A DNA stretch of 51,107 bases. Origin: CAILLO01 sp964579735 (GTDB lineage Bacteria; Bacillota; Clostridia; Saccharofermentanales; UBA5734). Location of the stretch: contig CAZOHH010000006.1 in assembly GCA_964579735.1 (NCBI GenBank), positions 1 to 51,107 on the forward strand. Reading direction: 5' to 3'. How positions within the stretch are numbered: the stretch's first letter is position 1; every line of letters starts with the position of its first letter. The position numbers and the translations under genes were made by a program. Below are positions 34,390 through 42,396 of the stretch, one piece after another. The notes below the pieces were generated by a model, which was not told the DNA's origin, made no database searches, and saw only the letters and a program-made list of their open reading frames with translations.

Positions 34390-35193
34390 ATGAACCTATT
34401 GCAGTCACTGGTCCTGGGACTGATCCAGGGAGTGACGGAATTCCTACCCATCAGCAGTTCGGGTCACCTCGTGCTGTTCGGAAAGATATTCGGTCTCACC
34501 AATGTGAGCGTCTTCTTCGCATCGATGCTGCATCTGGGGACTCTGGGTGCGGTTCTTGTCGTCATGCGCCGGGAAATCGTCGAAATCCTCAAGGACCTTT
34601 TCGGTCGCCTGACATGGCTGATCCTTCTGGCCACGATCCCTGCAATCGCCTTCGCCCTCCTCCTGGGGGGTCTCGTCGACCGCCTGTTTTCAAGTGGTGA
34701 ATCTCTCGGCTATGAATTCCTTTTCACGGGAGTCGTCCTCATCGTGGCTGTCTTCGTCAAGAAGGGAGAACGTCCCCTTGCGAAGCTGCGCGTCGTGGAT
34801 GCTCTCGCCAGTGGTGTTGGACAGGCTGTCGCGATTCTTCCTGCCGTTTCGCGTTCGGCGTGCTCACTTGTTCCGATGCTCTTCCTCGGCGTCGAGCGCA
34901 AGGCTGCGATTCGATTCACGTTCCTTCTTTCCATCCCTGCGATCCTCGGCAGCCTCGTACTTGACTTGAAGGACGTTCTGACCGGAGACACCGCCGCCCT
35001 CCTCGATGCCGGCGTTCCGAACATCGCCATGGGCGTCGTCGCCGCGGCCCTCGCCGGCTTCGTCACCATGCGCCTGATGCTGAACCTCCTGACGCGCCGT
35101 GGGTTCCTATGGTTCGGACTCTATGTCGTGGCACTCGGCATCTTCGTCCTTCTCGATCAGAACGTGTTGCACCTTCTCCCCTGGGGAGTCTAG
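34390..35193 (+). CDS. uppP: Undecaprenyl-diphosphatase UppP (BacA)
   Basis: This 267-residue membrane enzyme has the BacA motifs: LVLGLIQGVTEFLPISSSGH near the N-terminus (catalytic E and S residues, H) and AVSRSACSLVPML for the second motif. It recycles undecaprenyl diphosphate to the monophosphate for peptidoglycan and wall-polymer synthesis and can give bacitracin tolerance. About 8 hydrophobic helices. ATG 34390 lies 10 nt after GGAGG. It is followed by tsaD after 9 bp. Confidence 0.95.
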   Translation: MNLLQSLVLGLIQGVTEFLPISSSGHLVLFGKIFGLTNVSVFFASMLHLGTLGAVLVVMRREIVEILKDLFGRLTWLILLATIPAIAFALLLGGLVDRLFSSGESLGYEFLFTGVVLIVAVFVKKGERPLAKLRVVDALASGVGQAVAILPAVSRSACSLVPMLFLGVERKAAIRFTFLLSIPAILGSLVLDLKDVLTGDTAALLDAGVPNIAMGVVAAALAGFVTMRLMLNLLTRRGFLWFGLYVVALGIFVLLDQNVLHLLPWGV

Positions 35194-35202
35194 GAGGCGC
35201 AC

Positions 35203-36258
35203 ATGATCGACGATCGTCCGTTCCGAGTCCTGGGCATCGAGACCAGCTGCGACGAAACCGCCGCAGCGGTTGTCGTGGACGGCCGAATCGTGTTGTCCGA
35301 CATCGTCGCCTCCCAGGCCGACCTGCATTCCCGATATGGCGGAGTCGTGCCGGAAATCGCTTCGCGTCTTCATGTCGAATCCATCGTGCCTGTCGTGCAG
35401 AGGGCTCTGTCCGAAGCGGGAGTGAGGCTGGACGAACTGGACGGCATCGCCGTGACCTGCGGACCCGGCTTGGTCGGAGCTCTTCTCGTCGGGGTTTCCG
35501 CCGCGAAGGGTCTTGCTTCGGTCTCCAGTCTCCCGCTGGTCGGGGTCCATCACGTCGCCGGCCATATCGCCGCGAATTATCTGTCGTCGCCGAACCTTTC
35601 TCCACCGTTCGTCTGTCTCGTGGCTTCCGGCGGGCACAGCCATATCGTGCTCGTCAGGGAACCGAACCGCTTCGAGATTCTTGCGCGGACCCGGGATGAC
35701 GCCGCTGGGGAAGCATTCGACAAGATCGCGCGGGCCATGGGCCTCGGCTATCCCGGGGGACCTGCAGTGGATCTGGAATCCGAAGGCGGTCGCATGGATG
35801 CCGTGTCCTATCCACGGATGGACCTCGGCGCGGGAAGTCTCGACTTCAGCTTCAGCGGGGTCAAGACCCACGCCTTGAATTCGCTCAATCGGTTGAAGAT
35901 GACTGCCACCGAGAAGGGTGTGGACGTCTGGTCCCTGATGCCGCGCAGGGATTTCGCCGCTTCCTTCCAATCCGCAGTGGTGGATGCATTGATCGATCAC
36001 GCCTTCTCCGCTCTCGAACGGAGCGGGCTCAAGGTACTCGCTCTTGCCGGCGGGGTCTCGGCCAACCGGGAGTTGCGTCGACGGATGCAGCTGAGGGCGG
36101 AGCGCGAGGGAGTGACCCTTCATATCCCTCCCCTTCGTCTTTGCACGGACAACGCCGCCATGATCGCCGCTGCCGGGACGTTCGCTTTGCGCGCCGGACA
36201 ATTCGACGGAATGGACCTGAACGCGGACCCCTCCTGGGAGTTGGGAGTGGAATGTTAG
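35203..36258 (+). CDS. tsaD: tRNA N6-threonylcarbamoyladenosine transferase TsaD
   Basis: This 351-residue ASKHA-fold protein has the N-terminal GIETSCDETAAAVV, the metal-binding His pair in HHVAGHIAAN, VASGGHSHI and the C-terminal ALAGGVSANRELR. It transfers the threonylcarbamoyl group to A37 of ANN-decoding tRNAs, together with TsaB and TsaE (not in this window). ATG follows TAGGAGGCGCAC. It is probably cotranscribed with uppP. Confidence 0.96.
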   Translation: MIDDRPFRVLGIETSCDETAAAVVVDGRIVLSDIVASQADLHSRYGGVVPEIASRLHVESIVPVVQRALSEAGVRLDELDGIAVTCGPGLVGALLVGVSAAKGLASVSSLPLVGVHHVAGHIAANYLSSPNLSPPFVCLVASGGHSHIVLVREPNRFEILARTRDDAAGEAFDKIARAMGLGYPGGPAVDLESEGGRMDAVSYPRMDLGAGSLDFSFSGVKTHALNSLNRLKMTATEKGVDVWSLMPRRDFAASFQSAVVDALIDHAFSALERSGLKVLALAGGVSANRELRRRMQLRAEREGVTLHIPPLRLCTDNAAMIAAAGTFALRAGQFDGMDLNADPSWELGVEC

Positions 36259-36264
36259 GCGAAT

Positions 36265-36362
36265 TGTGGATGGACCTAAAGGATTGGCTAGGGCGTTCTG
36301 TGGAAAAGCACCCAAAAGATGTGGAAAACCAACTTGGAAGCTGTGGATAACCGTGTGGATAA
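36265..36362 (+). promoter_or_regulatory. Cluster of DnaA-box-like 9-mers
   Basis: Two perfect DnaA boxes in the form TGTGGATAA lie at 36342-36350 and 36354-36362. Two one-mismatch boxes (TGTGGAAAA) lie at 36299-36307 and 36320-36328, and a weaker TGTGGATGG at 36265-36273. All have the same orientation, with start-to-start spacings of 34, 21, 22 and 12 bp. They fill the tsaD-smpB gap. They could titrate DnaA, regulate smpB or belong to a replication origin. No dnaA or dnaN gene is in the window. Confidence 0.65.
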
Positions 36363-36419
36363 AGTGCATAACCATATAGGATGAATTTCAAGATCATCAA
36401 AGGAAGGGGGTACGCCGAG

Positions 36420-36887
36420 ATGCAGGACAAGGGAATCAAGGCCGTTGCTGAGAACCGCAAGGCGTATCACGAGTACTTCATCGAAGAGAAGATGGAAGCC
36501 GGCATCGAACTGTCGGGGACCGAAGTCAAGTCGATTCGGGCCGGGAAGGTGAACCTCGGAGATAGTTACGCCGCGGTCCTGAATGGCGAACTGTGGCTGG
36601 TCGGGTGCCATGTCAGTCCGTATGAACAGGGCAATCGTTTCAACCGTGACCCGCTCCGCACACGACGCCTCCTGATGCATCGGCACGAGATCCTTCGACT
36701 TTATGGGCTCGTGAAGCAGAAGGGTCTGACCCTGGTTCCAACGAAACTCTATTTCAAGGCAGGCAGAGTCAAGGTGGAGATCGGTGTCGGGAAGGGCAAG
36801 AAGCTGCACGACAAGCGCGAATCGGAAGCCGAGCGCGATGCCGAGCGGGAGATCGACCGTCGTATGAAGGGTGGCCGAGACGAATGA
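36420..36887 (+). CDS. smpB: SsrA-binding protein SmpB
   Basis: This 155-residue protein has the SmpB β-barrel: AENRKAYHEYFIEEKMEAGI, GTEVKSIRAGKVNL and the C-terminal tail GKGKKLHDKRES that enters the mRNA channel. It carries tmRNA to stalled ribosomes. ATG 36420 is chosen because GGAAGGGGG precedes it and the N-terminus fits the family; an in-frame ATG at 36381 would add 13 residues. The leader carries the DnaA-box cluster. ssrA is not in this window. Confidence 0.94.
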   Translation: MQDKGIKAVAENRKAYHEYFIEEKMEAGIELSGTEVKSIRAGKVNLGDSYAAVLNGELWLVGCHVSPYEQGNRFNRDPLRTRRLLMHRHEILRLYGLVKQKGLTLVPTKLYFKAGRVKVEIGVGKGKKLHDKRESEAERDAEREIDRRMKGGRDE

Positions 36888-36945
36888 GTCCAGATACGAC
36901 ATTCCGGAGAAGGCCCGCATAGTCCTCGAAAGGAGAAATTCCGCC

Positions 36946-37398
36946 ATGAACGCTCGTTTCAACCGAATCCTCCTCGCCATTCTTCTGGCATCCGCAATAC
37001 TTTCGGGGTGCATGCCATCGGTTGCCACGCCGACCCAGGCTGTCGGTGATATGACCCCGACGAATGCGGAAACCCTCGCGAGTCCTACTCCGCCTGCCTC
37101 GACCCCTTCACCGACACCAACGGAAGGACCTATTCCGACGGAACAACTCAATGGGCCGAAGGCGACCATCACGGGGATGTTCTATGCGGCGCCGCGCGGC
37201 GATTATCTGCATCTTTATATGTATGGTAACGACCATATCTATTACGCGTTCTTCGTCTTGCAGGACGTCGGACTCGATGTCGAGAAGCTTGCATATGGCA
37301 AGACGATCCGGGTGACTTATCAGAACGTCGACATGTACATGCCCGAACTCGGAGAGGTCGTCAACCTCGACAAGGCACTTGTCGTCAAAGTGTCGTAG
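36946..37398 (+). CDS. Small predicted lipoprotein
   Basis: This 150-residue protein has a lipoprotein signal peptide (hydrophobic stretch, then lipobox LSGC at about residues 19-22). A Thr/Pro-rich linker (about 30-70, PTPTEGPIPTEQ) is followed by a compact C-terminal domain (about 73-150) that I do not recognise; its end, GKTIRVTYQNVDMYMPELGE, has the look of an OB-fold. It should be anchored on the outer face of the membrane. ATG 36946 follows AAAGGAGA with 9-nt spacing. It lies 58 bp after smpB and just upstream of the repeat region. Confidence 0.7.
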   Translation: MNARFNRILLAILLASAILSGCMPSVATPTQAVGDMTPTNAETLASPTPPASTPSPTPTEGPIPTEQLNGPKATITGMFYAAPRGDYLHLYMYGNDHIYYAFFVLQDVGLDVEKLAYGKTIRVTYQNVDMYMPELGEVVNLDKALVVKVS

Positions 37399-37414
37399 AA
37401 GCGTCGCGGCATTG

Positions 37415-37571
37415 ACCTGCCACGATGCCTTCCGGCATCGTACGGTGGAGGACTCGCTCTAGAAGAGTCGCGGCAGCACCGTAAGCTCCAACGGCGCGCA
37501 TGAATCCAAATTCAACGCTCCCTCGAGCCTGTCGGCTCGTCCGCTTTGAGCGCGCCGTAGGAGCTTCGCGG
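37415..37571. repeat. 157-bp direct repeat, copy 1
   Basis: This stretch is identical to 37614-37770, with a period of 199 bp and a 42-bp spacer. It contains several inverted repeats: CGATGCC-TTCC-GGCATCG, GAGCC-TGTC-GGCTC and an outer GGCGCGC/GCGCGCC stem. It ends with GTAGGAGCTTCGCGG. No supported gene lies inside. Confidence 0.9.
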
Positions 37572-37613
37572 CTCGAAAAGCTGCCGTAATCTTCAAGAGC
37601 GAGTAGCCCCTCC

Positions 37614-37770
37614 ACCTGCCACGATGCCTTCCGGCATCGTACGGTGGAGGACTCGCTCTAGAAGAGTCGCGGCAGCACCGTAAGCTCCAACGGCGCGCAT
37701 GAATCCAAATTCAACGCTCCCTCGAGCCTGTCGGCTCGTCCGCTTTGAGCGCGCCGTAGGAGCTTCGCGG
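37614..37770. repeat. 157-bp direct repeat, copy 2
   Basis: Identical to copy 1. Its right end runs directly into the 27-nt block that supplies the -35 of the valS leader promoter. Exact identity in a non-coding stretch points to a recent duplication or gene conversion. Confidence 0.9.
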
Positions 37771-37780
37771 TGGCGGGTTG
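37754..37780 (+). repeat. 27-nt dispersed promoter-upstream block, copy 2
   Basis: Matches 1492-1518 (tRNA-Gln promoter) at 25 of 27 positions. It overlaps the end of repeat copy 2 and the -35 hexamer. Confidence 0.65.
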
Positions 37781-37807
37781 ACTCACCTGTCTTTTCCGGA
37801 GTAATAT
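37778..37807 (+). promoter_or_regulatory. Promoter of the T-box-valS transcript
   Basis: TTGACT (37778-37783) and TAATAT (37802-37807) with an 18-bp spacer, the same spacing as in the tRNA-Gln promoter. Confidence 0.8.
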
Positions 37808-37820
37808 GGGCCATACGAAT

Positions 37821-38042
37821 CGGTCGAGGAACGGGAAGAGTACGTTTTCGGCGCATCGTCAGAGAGTGGGGGTCCTGGGCTGAAAGCCCCCTCGATGCTG
37901 GAGAGCGGAATGTCGCCCGGGAGACCGGCGAATGGGTCGCGGAAGACCCGCAGAGCGCCTGCTTTCGGGCAGGAAGACTGGTGGTACCACGGAGGCTTGA
38001 TGAAGCGCCTTCGTCCAGTAGGTGGACGAAGGTGTTTTCTTT
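37821..38042 (+). promoter_or_regulatory. T-box riboswitch, Val (GUC) specifier
   Basis: Stem I is closed by CGGTC (37821-37825) and GACCG (37923-37927). Within it GGAATGTCGCCC places a GUC Val codon at 37912-37914 after the characteristic GAA. The T-box core ACTGGTGGTACCACGGA (37977-37993) contains TGGT, which would pair with the ACCA end of uncharged tRNA-Val. A terminator follows. Uncharged tRNA-Val should stabilise the antiterminator and switch on the small membrane protein gene and valS. Confidence 0.93.
38008..38042 (+). terminator. T-box terminator
   Basis: CCTTCGTCCA (38008-38017) and TGGACGAAGG (38023-38032) form a perfect 10-bp stem with a 5-nt loop, followed by TGTTTTCTTTTC. Confidence 0.9.
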
Positions 38043-38085
38043 TCTGTCGAAGAGACGGAGAAGACCAAAGGAAGAGAGGCCGGAA

Positions 38086-38349
38086 ATGGATGGAATCCTG
38101 AAGATCCTGATGATTGTCCTCGGAGTCATTCTTACGCTCTTCGGACTCGTTGTCGTCTATGCTGCACCCGTGATCGTCGACAAGAGGGGCCTTGCGGCGA
38201 ATCGGAAGGTGGATCCGAAGATCCTCGAGCACCTTCCTCCGGAGGAGGTAGACCGCTATCGCCGCGACGGCGCCATCCTCGACCTGAAGATCAAGGGCGT
38301 GGCTTTCGCCGTGCCCGGCATGCTCCTGATCGTCATCGCCCTTCGCTGA
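38086..38349 (+). CDS. Small membrane protein between T-box and valS
   Basis: I do not recognise this 87-residue protein. It has two hydrophobic helices (about 4-27 and 70-86) around a charged loop (DKRGLAANRKVDPKILEHL...), suggesting a hairpin with a cytoplasmic or external loop of about 40 residues. ATG 38086 is preceded by AGAGAGG. It is the first gene after the Val T-box and lies 19 bp before valS, so its synthesis should rise when tRNA-Val is uncharged. A longer frame reaching upstream through the T-box is not credible. Confidence 0.75.
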   Translation: MDGILKILMIVLGVILTLFGLVVVYAAPVIVDKRGLAANRKVDPKILEHLPPEEVDRYRRDGAILDLKIKGVAFAVPGMLLIVIALR

Positions 38350-38368
38350 CCCGCACGAGGAGGAACCC

Positions 38369-41020
38369 ATGGCACGCATCGACTCCATCCCGAAAGCCTT
38401 CGATCCCACCGGAACCGAAACCAGCATGTATGATGCCTGGGTCGACGCTGGCCTGTTCCATCCGCAGCCCGATCCGGCGAAGAAGCCGTTCACCATCGTC
38501 ATCCCGCCCCCCAACATCACCGGACAGCTCCATATGGGCCATGCCCTCAACAACACGCTGCAGGATATCCTGATCCGTTCCAAGCGGATGCAGGGATACG
38601 CCGCACTCTGGGTGCCGGGCGCCGACCATGCCTCCATCGCCACCGAGGCCAAGATCGTTGAAAAAATGGCCTTGGAGGGTCTGACGAAGGCTGGAATCGG
38701 TCGTGATGCTTTCCTCGAGCGCGCTTGGGACTGGAAGCGCGAGTATGGGAGCCGCATCATGGTCCAGCTCCGCCGCCTTGGAAGTTCCTGTGATTGGGAC
38801 CGCGAGCGGTTCACCATGGACGAGGGCCTGTCGAAGGCCGTGCAGGAAGTCTTCGTGCGCCTGTATCGCAAGGGTCTGATCTACCGCGGTGAACGCATCA
38901 TCAACTGGTGCCCGAAGTGTCTGACTTCGATTTCGGATGCCGAAGTGGAGTTCGAGGAACGGGACGGCAGATTCTGGCATATCCGATACCCGTTCGCGGA
39001 CGGTAGCGGGTTCGTGACCGTTGCGACCACCCGGCCCGAGACCATGCTGGGTGACACCGCCGTTGCGGTGCACCCCGAGGACGAGCGCTACGCCGCCCTC
39101 ATCGGAAAGATGCTGGTCCTGCCGCTCATGGACCGCCCGATTCCTCTCATCGCCGATACCTATGTCGACAAGGACTTCGGCACCGGCGCCGTGAAGATCA
39201 CTCCCGCCCACGACCCCAACGATTTCGAAGTAGGCGCACGCCACAAGCTGGCCGTGATCGACGTCATGACCCCCGACGCCCACATGTCCGAAGCCGCAGG
39301 ACGTTTCGCCGGTCTCGACCGGTACGAGTGCCGTAAGCAGGTCGTCGCGGAGCTCGAAGCGCTCGGATTGCTCGTGAAGACGGAGCCGCACAAGCACAAC
39401 GTCGGCACCTGCTACCGCTGCGACACGACCGTCGAACCGCGCGTCTCCCTGCAATGGTTCGTCCACATGGAACCTCTGGCCGCTCCTGCACTGGAAGCCG
39501 TGCGCGAGGGGCGAACGACTTTCGTTCCGGAACGCTTCGCCAAGACGTACTTCAACTGGATGGAGAACATCCGCGACTGGTGCATCTCCCGACAGCTCTG
39601 GTGGGGTCACCGGATCCCCGCCTTCTATTGCACGAATTGCGGTAAGACCCTCGTCGACGTCGAAGCTCCCGACGTCTGTCCGGACTGCGGAGGAACGAAC
39701 TTCCGACAGGACGAGGACACTCTCGACACCTGGTTCAGCTCGGCTCTTTGGCCTTTCTCCACGTTGGGGTGGCCCGACTCGACCGAGGACTTGAAGTATT
39801 TCTACCCTACGGACGTACTGGTCACTGCCTATGAGATCATCTTCTTCTGGGTCGCCCGCATGATCTTCTCCGGTCTCGAGTTCATGGGGGAGACACCCTT
39901 CCACCATGTGCTGATTCACGGCATCGTCCGCGATGACCAGGGTCGAAAGATGTCCAAGTCCCTCGGCAATGGGATCGACCCGCTCGACGTGATCGACCGC
40001 ACCGGCGCCGATGCACTGCGCTTCGCCCTCGTTTCCGGCACTGCGCTCGGCATCGATCAGCGCCTGTCCGACGAGAAGATCGAAGCCGGCCGCAATTTCG
40101 TCAACAAGATCTGGAACGCCCACAGATTCGTCCTCATGAATTTCGAGGATGATCTGGATTTCGCCGACGTCGACCCCGCCCGCTTCACCATGGAGGACCG
40201 CTGGATCCTTTCAAGCTTCAATTCCGTCACGGCGGAAGTCACGGCCAACCTGGAGAAATACGAGACTGGCCTAGCGCTCGGCAAGGTCTACGGGTTTCTC
40301 TGGGAGGAGTATTGCGACTGGTACATCGAGATGACCAAGCCGCGCCTCTTCGACAAGTCCGCTCCAGGCCGCCTCGAGGCACAATACGTGCTCAACTGGG
40401 TTCTCTGCGGCGCGATGCGCCTGCTCCACCCTTTCATGCCTTTCGTGACCGAAGCCGTCTACCAGAATCTGATCCACCCGGCAGGCTCCATCGTCATTGC
40501 CGAGTGGCCCATCTTCGATTCTTCACTGGACCGACCTGACGAGGAGAAACGCATGGGCGTGCTCATGGACGCCGTGCGTGCGCTGCGCAACCTCCGCTCG
40601 GGGCTGGCCGTGCCCCCATCCCGGAAGGCCGGCATCGTCGTCGTGTCGCAGGATGCGGACGTTCGTGGGATGTTCTCGGTCGGAGGGGCCCTTCTCGAGC
40701 GGCTGGCCTCCGTCTCCTCACTCGAGGTGCGCCCGACGCGCGATGGAATCCCCTCTACGGCCGTCACCGCGGTCTTCGGGGGTGGTGAGCTTTTCGTACC
40801 GCTGGAGGATCTCATCGACATCGGCAAGGAGATTGAACGCCTGACGCTGGAGCGCGACCGACTGGACAAGGAGATCGAGCGTGTCGGCGGCAAACTGTCC
40901 AACGTCGAGTTCGCATCGAAGGCACCTGCGAAGGTCATCGACGTTGAACGCGAGAAGCTCTTGAAATACGGGGAGATGCGCGAGGCCGTTCTGGAACGCC
41001 TGAAGGGACTTGGAGTCTAA
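38369..41020 (+). CDS. valS: Valyl-tRNA synthetase
   Basis: This 883-residue class I synthetase has the HIGH-type motif in PPPNITGQLHMGHALN, the editing (CP1) domain with TTRPETMLGDTAVAVHP, the KMSKS motif in GRKMSKSLGNGIDPLD, the anticodon-binding domain and a C-terminal coiled coil (about 815-880) typical of ValRS. Zinc-ribbon cysteines (CTNCGK, CPDCGG) lie near residues 420-450. ATG follows GAGGAGGAACCC. Expression is under the GUC-specific T-box. Confidence 0.97.
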   Translation: MARIDSIPKAFDPTGTETSMYDAWVDAGLFHPQPDPAKKPFTIVIPPPNITGQLHMGHALNNTLQDILIRSKRMQGYAALWVPGADHASIATEAKIVEKMALEGLTKAGIGRDAFLERAWDWKREYGSRIMVQLRRLGSSCDWDRERFTMDEGLSKAVQEVFVRLYRKGLIYRGERIINWCPKCLTSISDAEVEFEERDGRFWHIRYPFADGSGFVTVATTRPETMLGDTAVAVHPEDERYAALIGKMLVLPLMDRPIPLIADTYVDKDFGTGAVKITPAHDPNDFEVGARHKLAVIDVMTPDAHMSEAAGRFAGLDRYECRKQVVAELEALGLLVKTEPHKHNVGTCYRCDTTVEPRVSLQWFVHMEPLAAPALEAVREGRTTFVPERFAKTYFNWMENIRDWCISRQLWWGHRIPAFYCTNCGKTLVDVEAPDVCPDCGGTNFRQDEDTLDTWFSSALWPFSTLGWPDSTEDLKYFYPTDVLVTAYEIIFFWVARMIFSGLEFMGETPFHHVLIHGIVRDDQGRKMSKSLGNGIDPLDVIDRTGADALRFALVSGTALGIDQRLSDEKIEAGRNFVNKIWNAHRFVLMNFEDDLDFADVDPARFTMEDRWILSSFNSVTAEVTANLEKYETGLALGKVYGFLWEEYCDWYIEMTKPRLFDKSAPGRLEAQYVLNWVLCGAMRLLHPFMPFVTEAVYQNLIHPAGSIVIAEWPIFDSSLDRPDEEKRMGVLMDAVRALRNLRSGLAVPPSRKAGIVVVSQDADVRGMFSVGGALLERLASVSSLEVRPTRDGIPSTAVTAVFGGGELFVPLEDLIDIGKEIERLTLERDRLDKEIERVGGKLSNVEFASKAPAKVIDVEREKLLKYGEMREAVLERLKGLGV

Positions 41021-41123
41021 CTCTGCGCCGGAAGACCGGACACGGTACCCTGAAGATGTCAACAAGCCGAGGAATGGGCACATGGACAGATGCATTTCAT
41101 GCATTTGTCGGAGGCGGTTCGAA

Positions 41124-41152
41124 TTGACGGAAAATGCCCGACAAACTACAAT
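41124..41152 (+). promoter_or_regulatory. Promoter of fba
   Basis: TTGACG (41124-41129) and TACAAT (41147-41152) with a 17-bp spacer, about 65 bp before the start codon. Confidence 0.82.
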
Positions 41153-41217
41153 GGATAAGGCGCGAACAAACGGACCGCGCGCAGTCCGATACCCAAGATG
41201 CGAAGGAGTTGAATGCC

Positions 41218-42147
41218 ATGGGACTCGTCACATCCACTGAAATGTTCAAGAAGGCCTATGCCGGCGGCTATGCCATCGGTGCCTTCAATGTCAACAACAT
41301 GGAGATCGTCCAGGGAATCACCGAAGCCGCGAAGGAAGTCAACGCGCCGCTGATTCTGCAGGTCTCCGCCGGCGCCCGCAAGTACGCCAAGCACGTGTAC
41401 CTGATGAAGCTGATCGAAGCAGCGATCGAAGATACCGGTCTTCCCATCGTCGTGCACCTCGACCACGGCGACGACTTCGAGATCTGCAAGTCCTGCATCG
41501 ATGGCGGGTTCACGTCCGTCATGATCGACGGCTCCAAGCATTCCTTCGAGGAGAACATCCGCCTGACCAAGCAGGTCGTCGACTATGCGCACGCCCACGG
41601 CGTCGTCGTCGAAGGCGAGCTCGGCAAGCTGGCCGGCATCGAGGACGCGGTCCAGGTCGCCGCCCATGAAGCCTCCTACACCGACCCGGCGCAGGTCGAG
41701 GAGTTCGTCACCCGCACCGGCGTCGATTCCCTCGCCATCGCCATCGGCACCAGCCATGGCGCTTTCAAGTTCAAGGGAGAGCCCCAGCTCCGCTTCGATA
41801 TCCTCGAAGAGGTCTCCCGCCGTCTCCCCGGATTCCCCATCGTGCTACACGGTGCCTCCTCCGTCATTCCCGAGCTCGTCGAGAAGATCAATAAATACGG
41901 CGGCGCGATGCCCGGCGCTCGCGGCGTCCCGGAAGAGATGCTCCGCCAGGCCGCTGCAAGCTCCGTCTGCAAGATCAACATCGATTCCGACCTGCGTCTC
42001 GCCATGACCGCTTCGATCCGCGAGTATTTCGGAGAGCACCCCGGGGACTTCGACCCGCGCCAGTACCTGAAGCCTGCGCGCGACGCGATTCGCTCCCTCG
42101 TGAAGAACAAGCTGGTCAACGTCCTCGGCTGCGACGGCAAGGCATAA
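41218..42147 (+). CDS. fba: Fructose-bisphosphate aldolase, class II
   Basis: This 309-residue zinc aldolase has AFNVNNMEIVQGI near the N-terminus, the zinc-ligand segment VVHLDHGDDFE, GTSHGAFKF and VLHGASS. It cleaves fructose-1,6-bisphosphate in glycolysis. ATG 41218 (after AAGGAG with 9-nt spacing) gives the standard N-terminus; upstream in-frame starts lie at the promoter. Single-gene unit followed by a hairpin. Confidence 0.95.
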   Translation: MGLVTSTEMFKKAYAGGYAIGAFNVNNMEIVQGITEAAKEVNAPLILQVSAGARKYAKHVYLMKLIEAAIEDTGLPIVVHLDHGDDFEICKSCIDGGFTSVMIDGSKHSFEENIRLTKQVVDYAHAHGVVVEGELGKLAGIEDAVQVAAHEASYTDPAQVEEFVTRTGVDSLAIAIGTSHGAFKFKGEPQLRFDILEEVSRRLPGFPIVLHGASSVIPELVEKINKYGGAMPGARGVPEEMLRQAAASSVCKINIDSDLRLAMTASIREYFGEHPGDFDPRQYLKPARDAIRSLVKNKLVNVLGCDGKA

Positions 42148-42195
42148 GTCGTCTCGACTGCAGGGAATCGGACCCGCCGACTCCTCGTCTGGCTC

Positions 42196-42229
42196 ACAAG
42201 GCGCTCCTTCATAAGAAGGGGCGCCTTGT
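42196..42229 (+). terminator. Terminator hairpin after fba
   Basis: ACAAGGCGC (42196-42204) pairs with GCGCCTTGT (42221-42229), extended by CCTT/AAGG inside. No U tract follows, so efficiency is uncertain. The rest of 42230-42311 holds nothing recognisable. Confidence 0.65.
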
Positions 42230-42311
42230 CCATATGCACCTTTCGTGCAGAAGCGCAGACTTTCGCACTCCCGGACGCTGGATTTCTCCGCTTCGACAGG
42301 CCTTCATCGGC

Positions 42312-42340
42312 TTGATGCGCCTCGTTCTTCATCGTATGAT
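42312..42340 (+). promoter_or_regulatory. Promoter of ldh
   Basis: TTGATG (42312-42317) and TATGAT (42335-42340) with a 17-bp spacer. Confidence 0.7.
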
Positions 42341-42396
42341 GACCAAGGTCCATTCAGAATGGGCAAGAATCGGCTTTGCATAAAGGAGTAGGGGAA

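Noticed and set aside
36381..36419. Upstream ATG as smpB start
   Set aside because: It would add 13 residues not typical of SmpB, has no good ribosome-binding site, and a better one precedes ATG 36420.
37699..38085. Long upstream extension of the small membrane protein
   Set aside because: It would read through the repeat, the promoter and the T-box leader; ATG 38086 has a proper ribosome-binding site.
37385..38129. Minus-strand open frames in the repeat region encoding identical peptides
   Set aside because: They arise from the duplicated 157-bp repeat, lack ribosome-binding sites and overlap the T-box; identity reflects DNA duplication.
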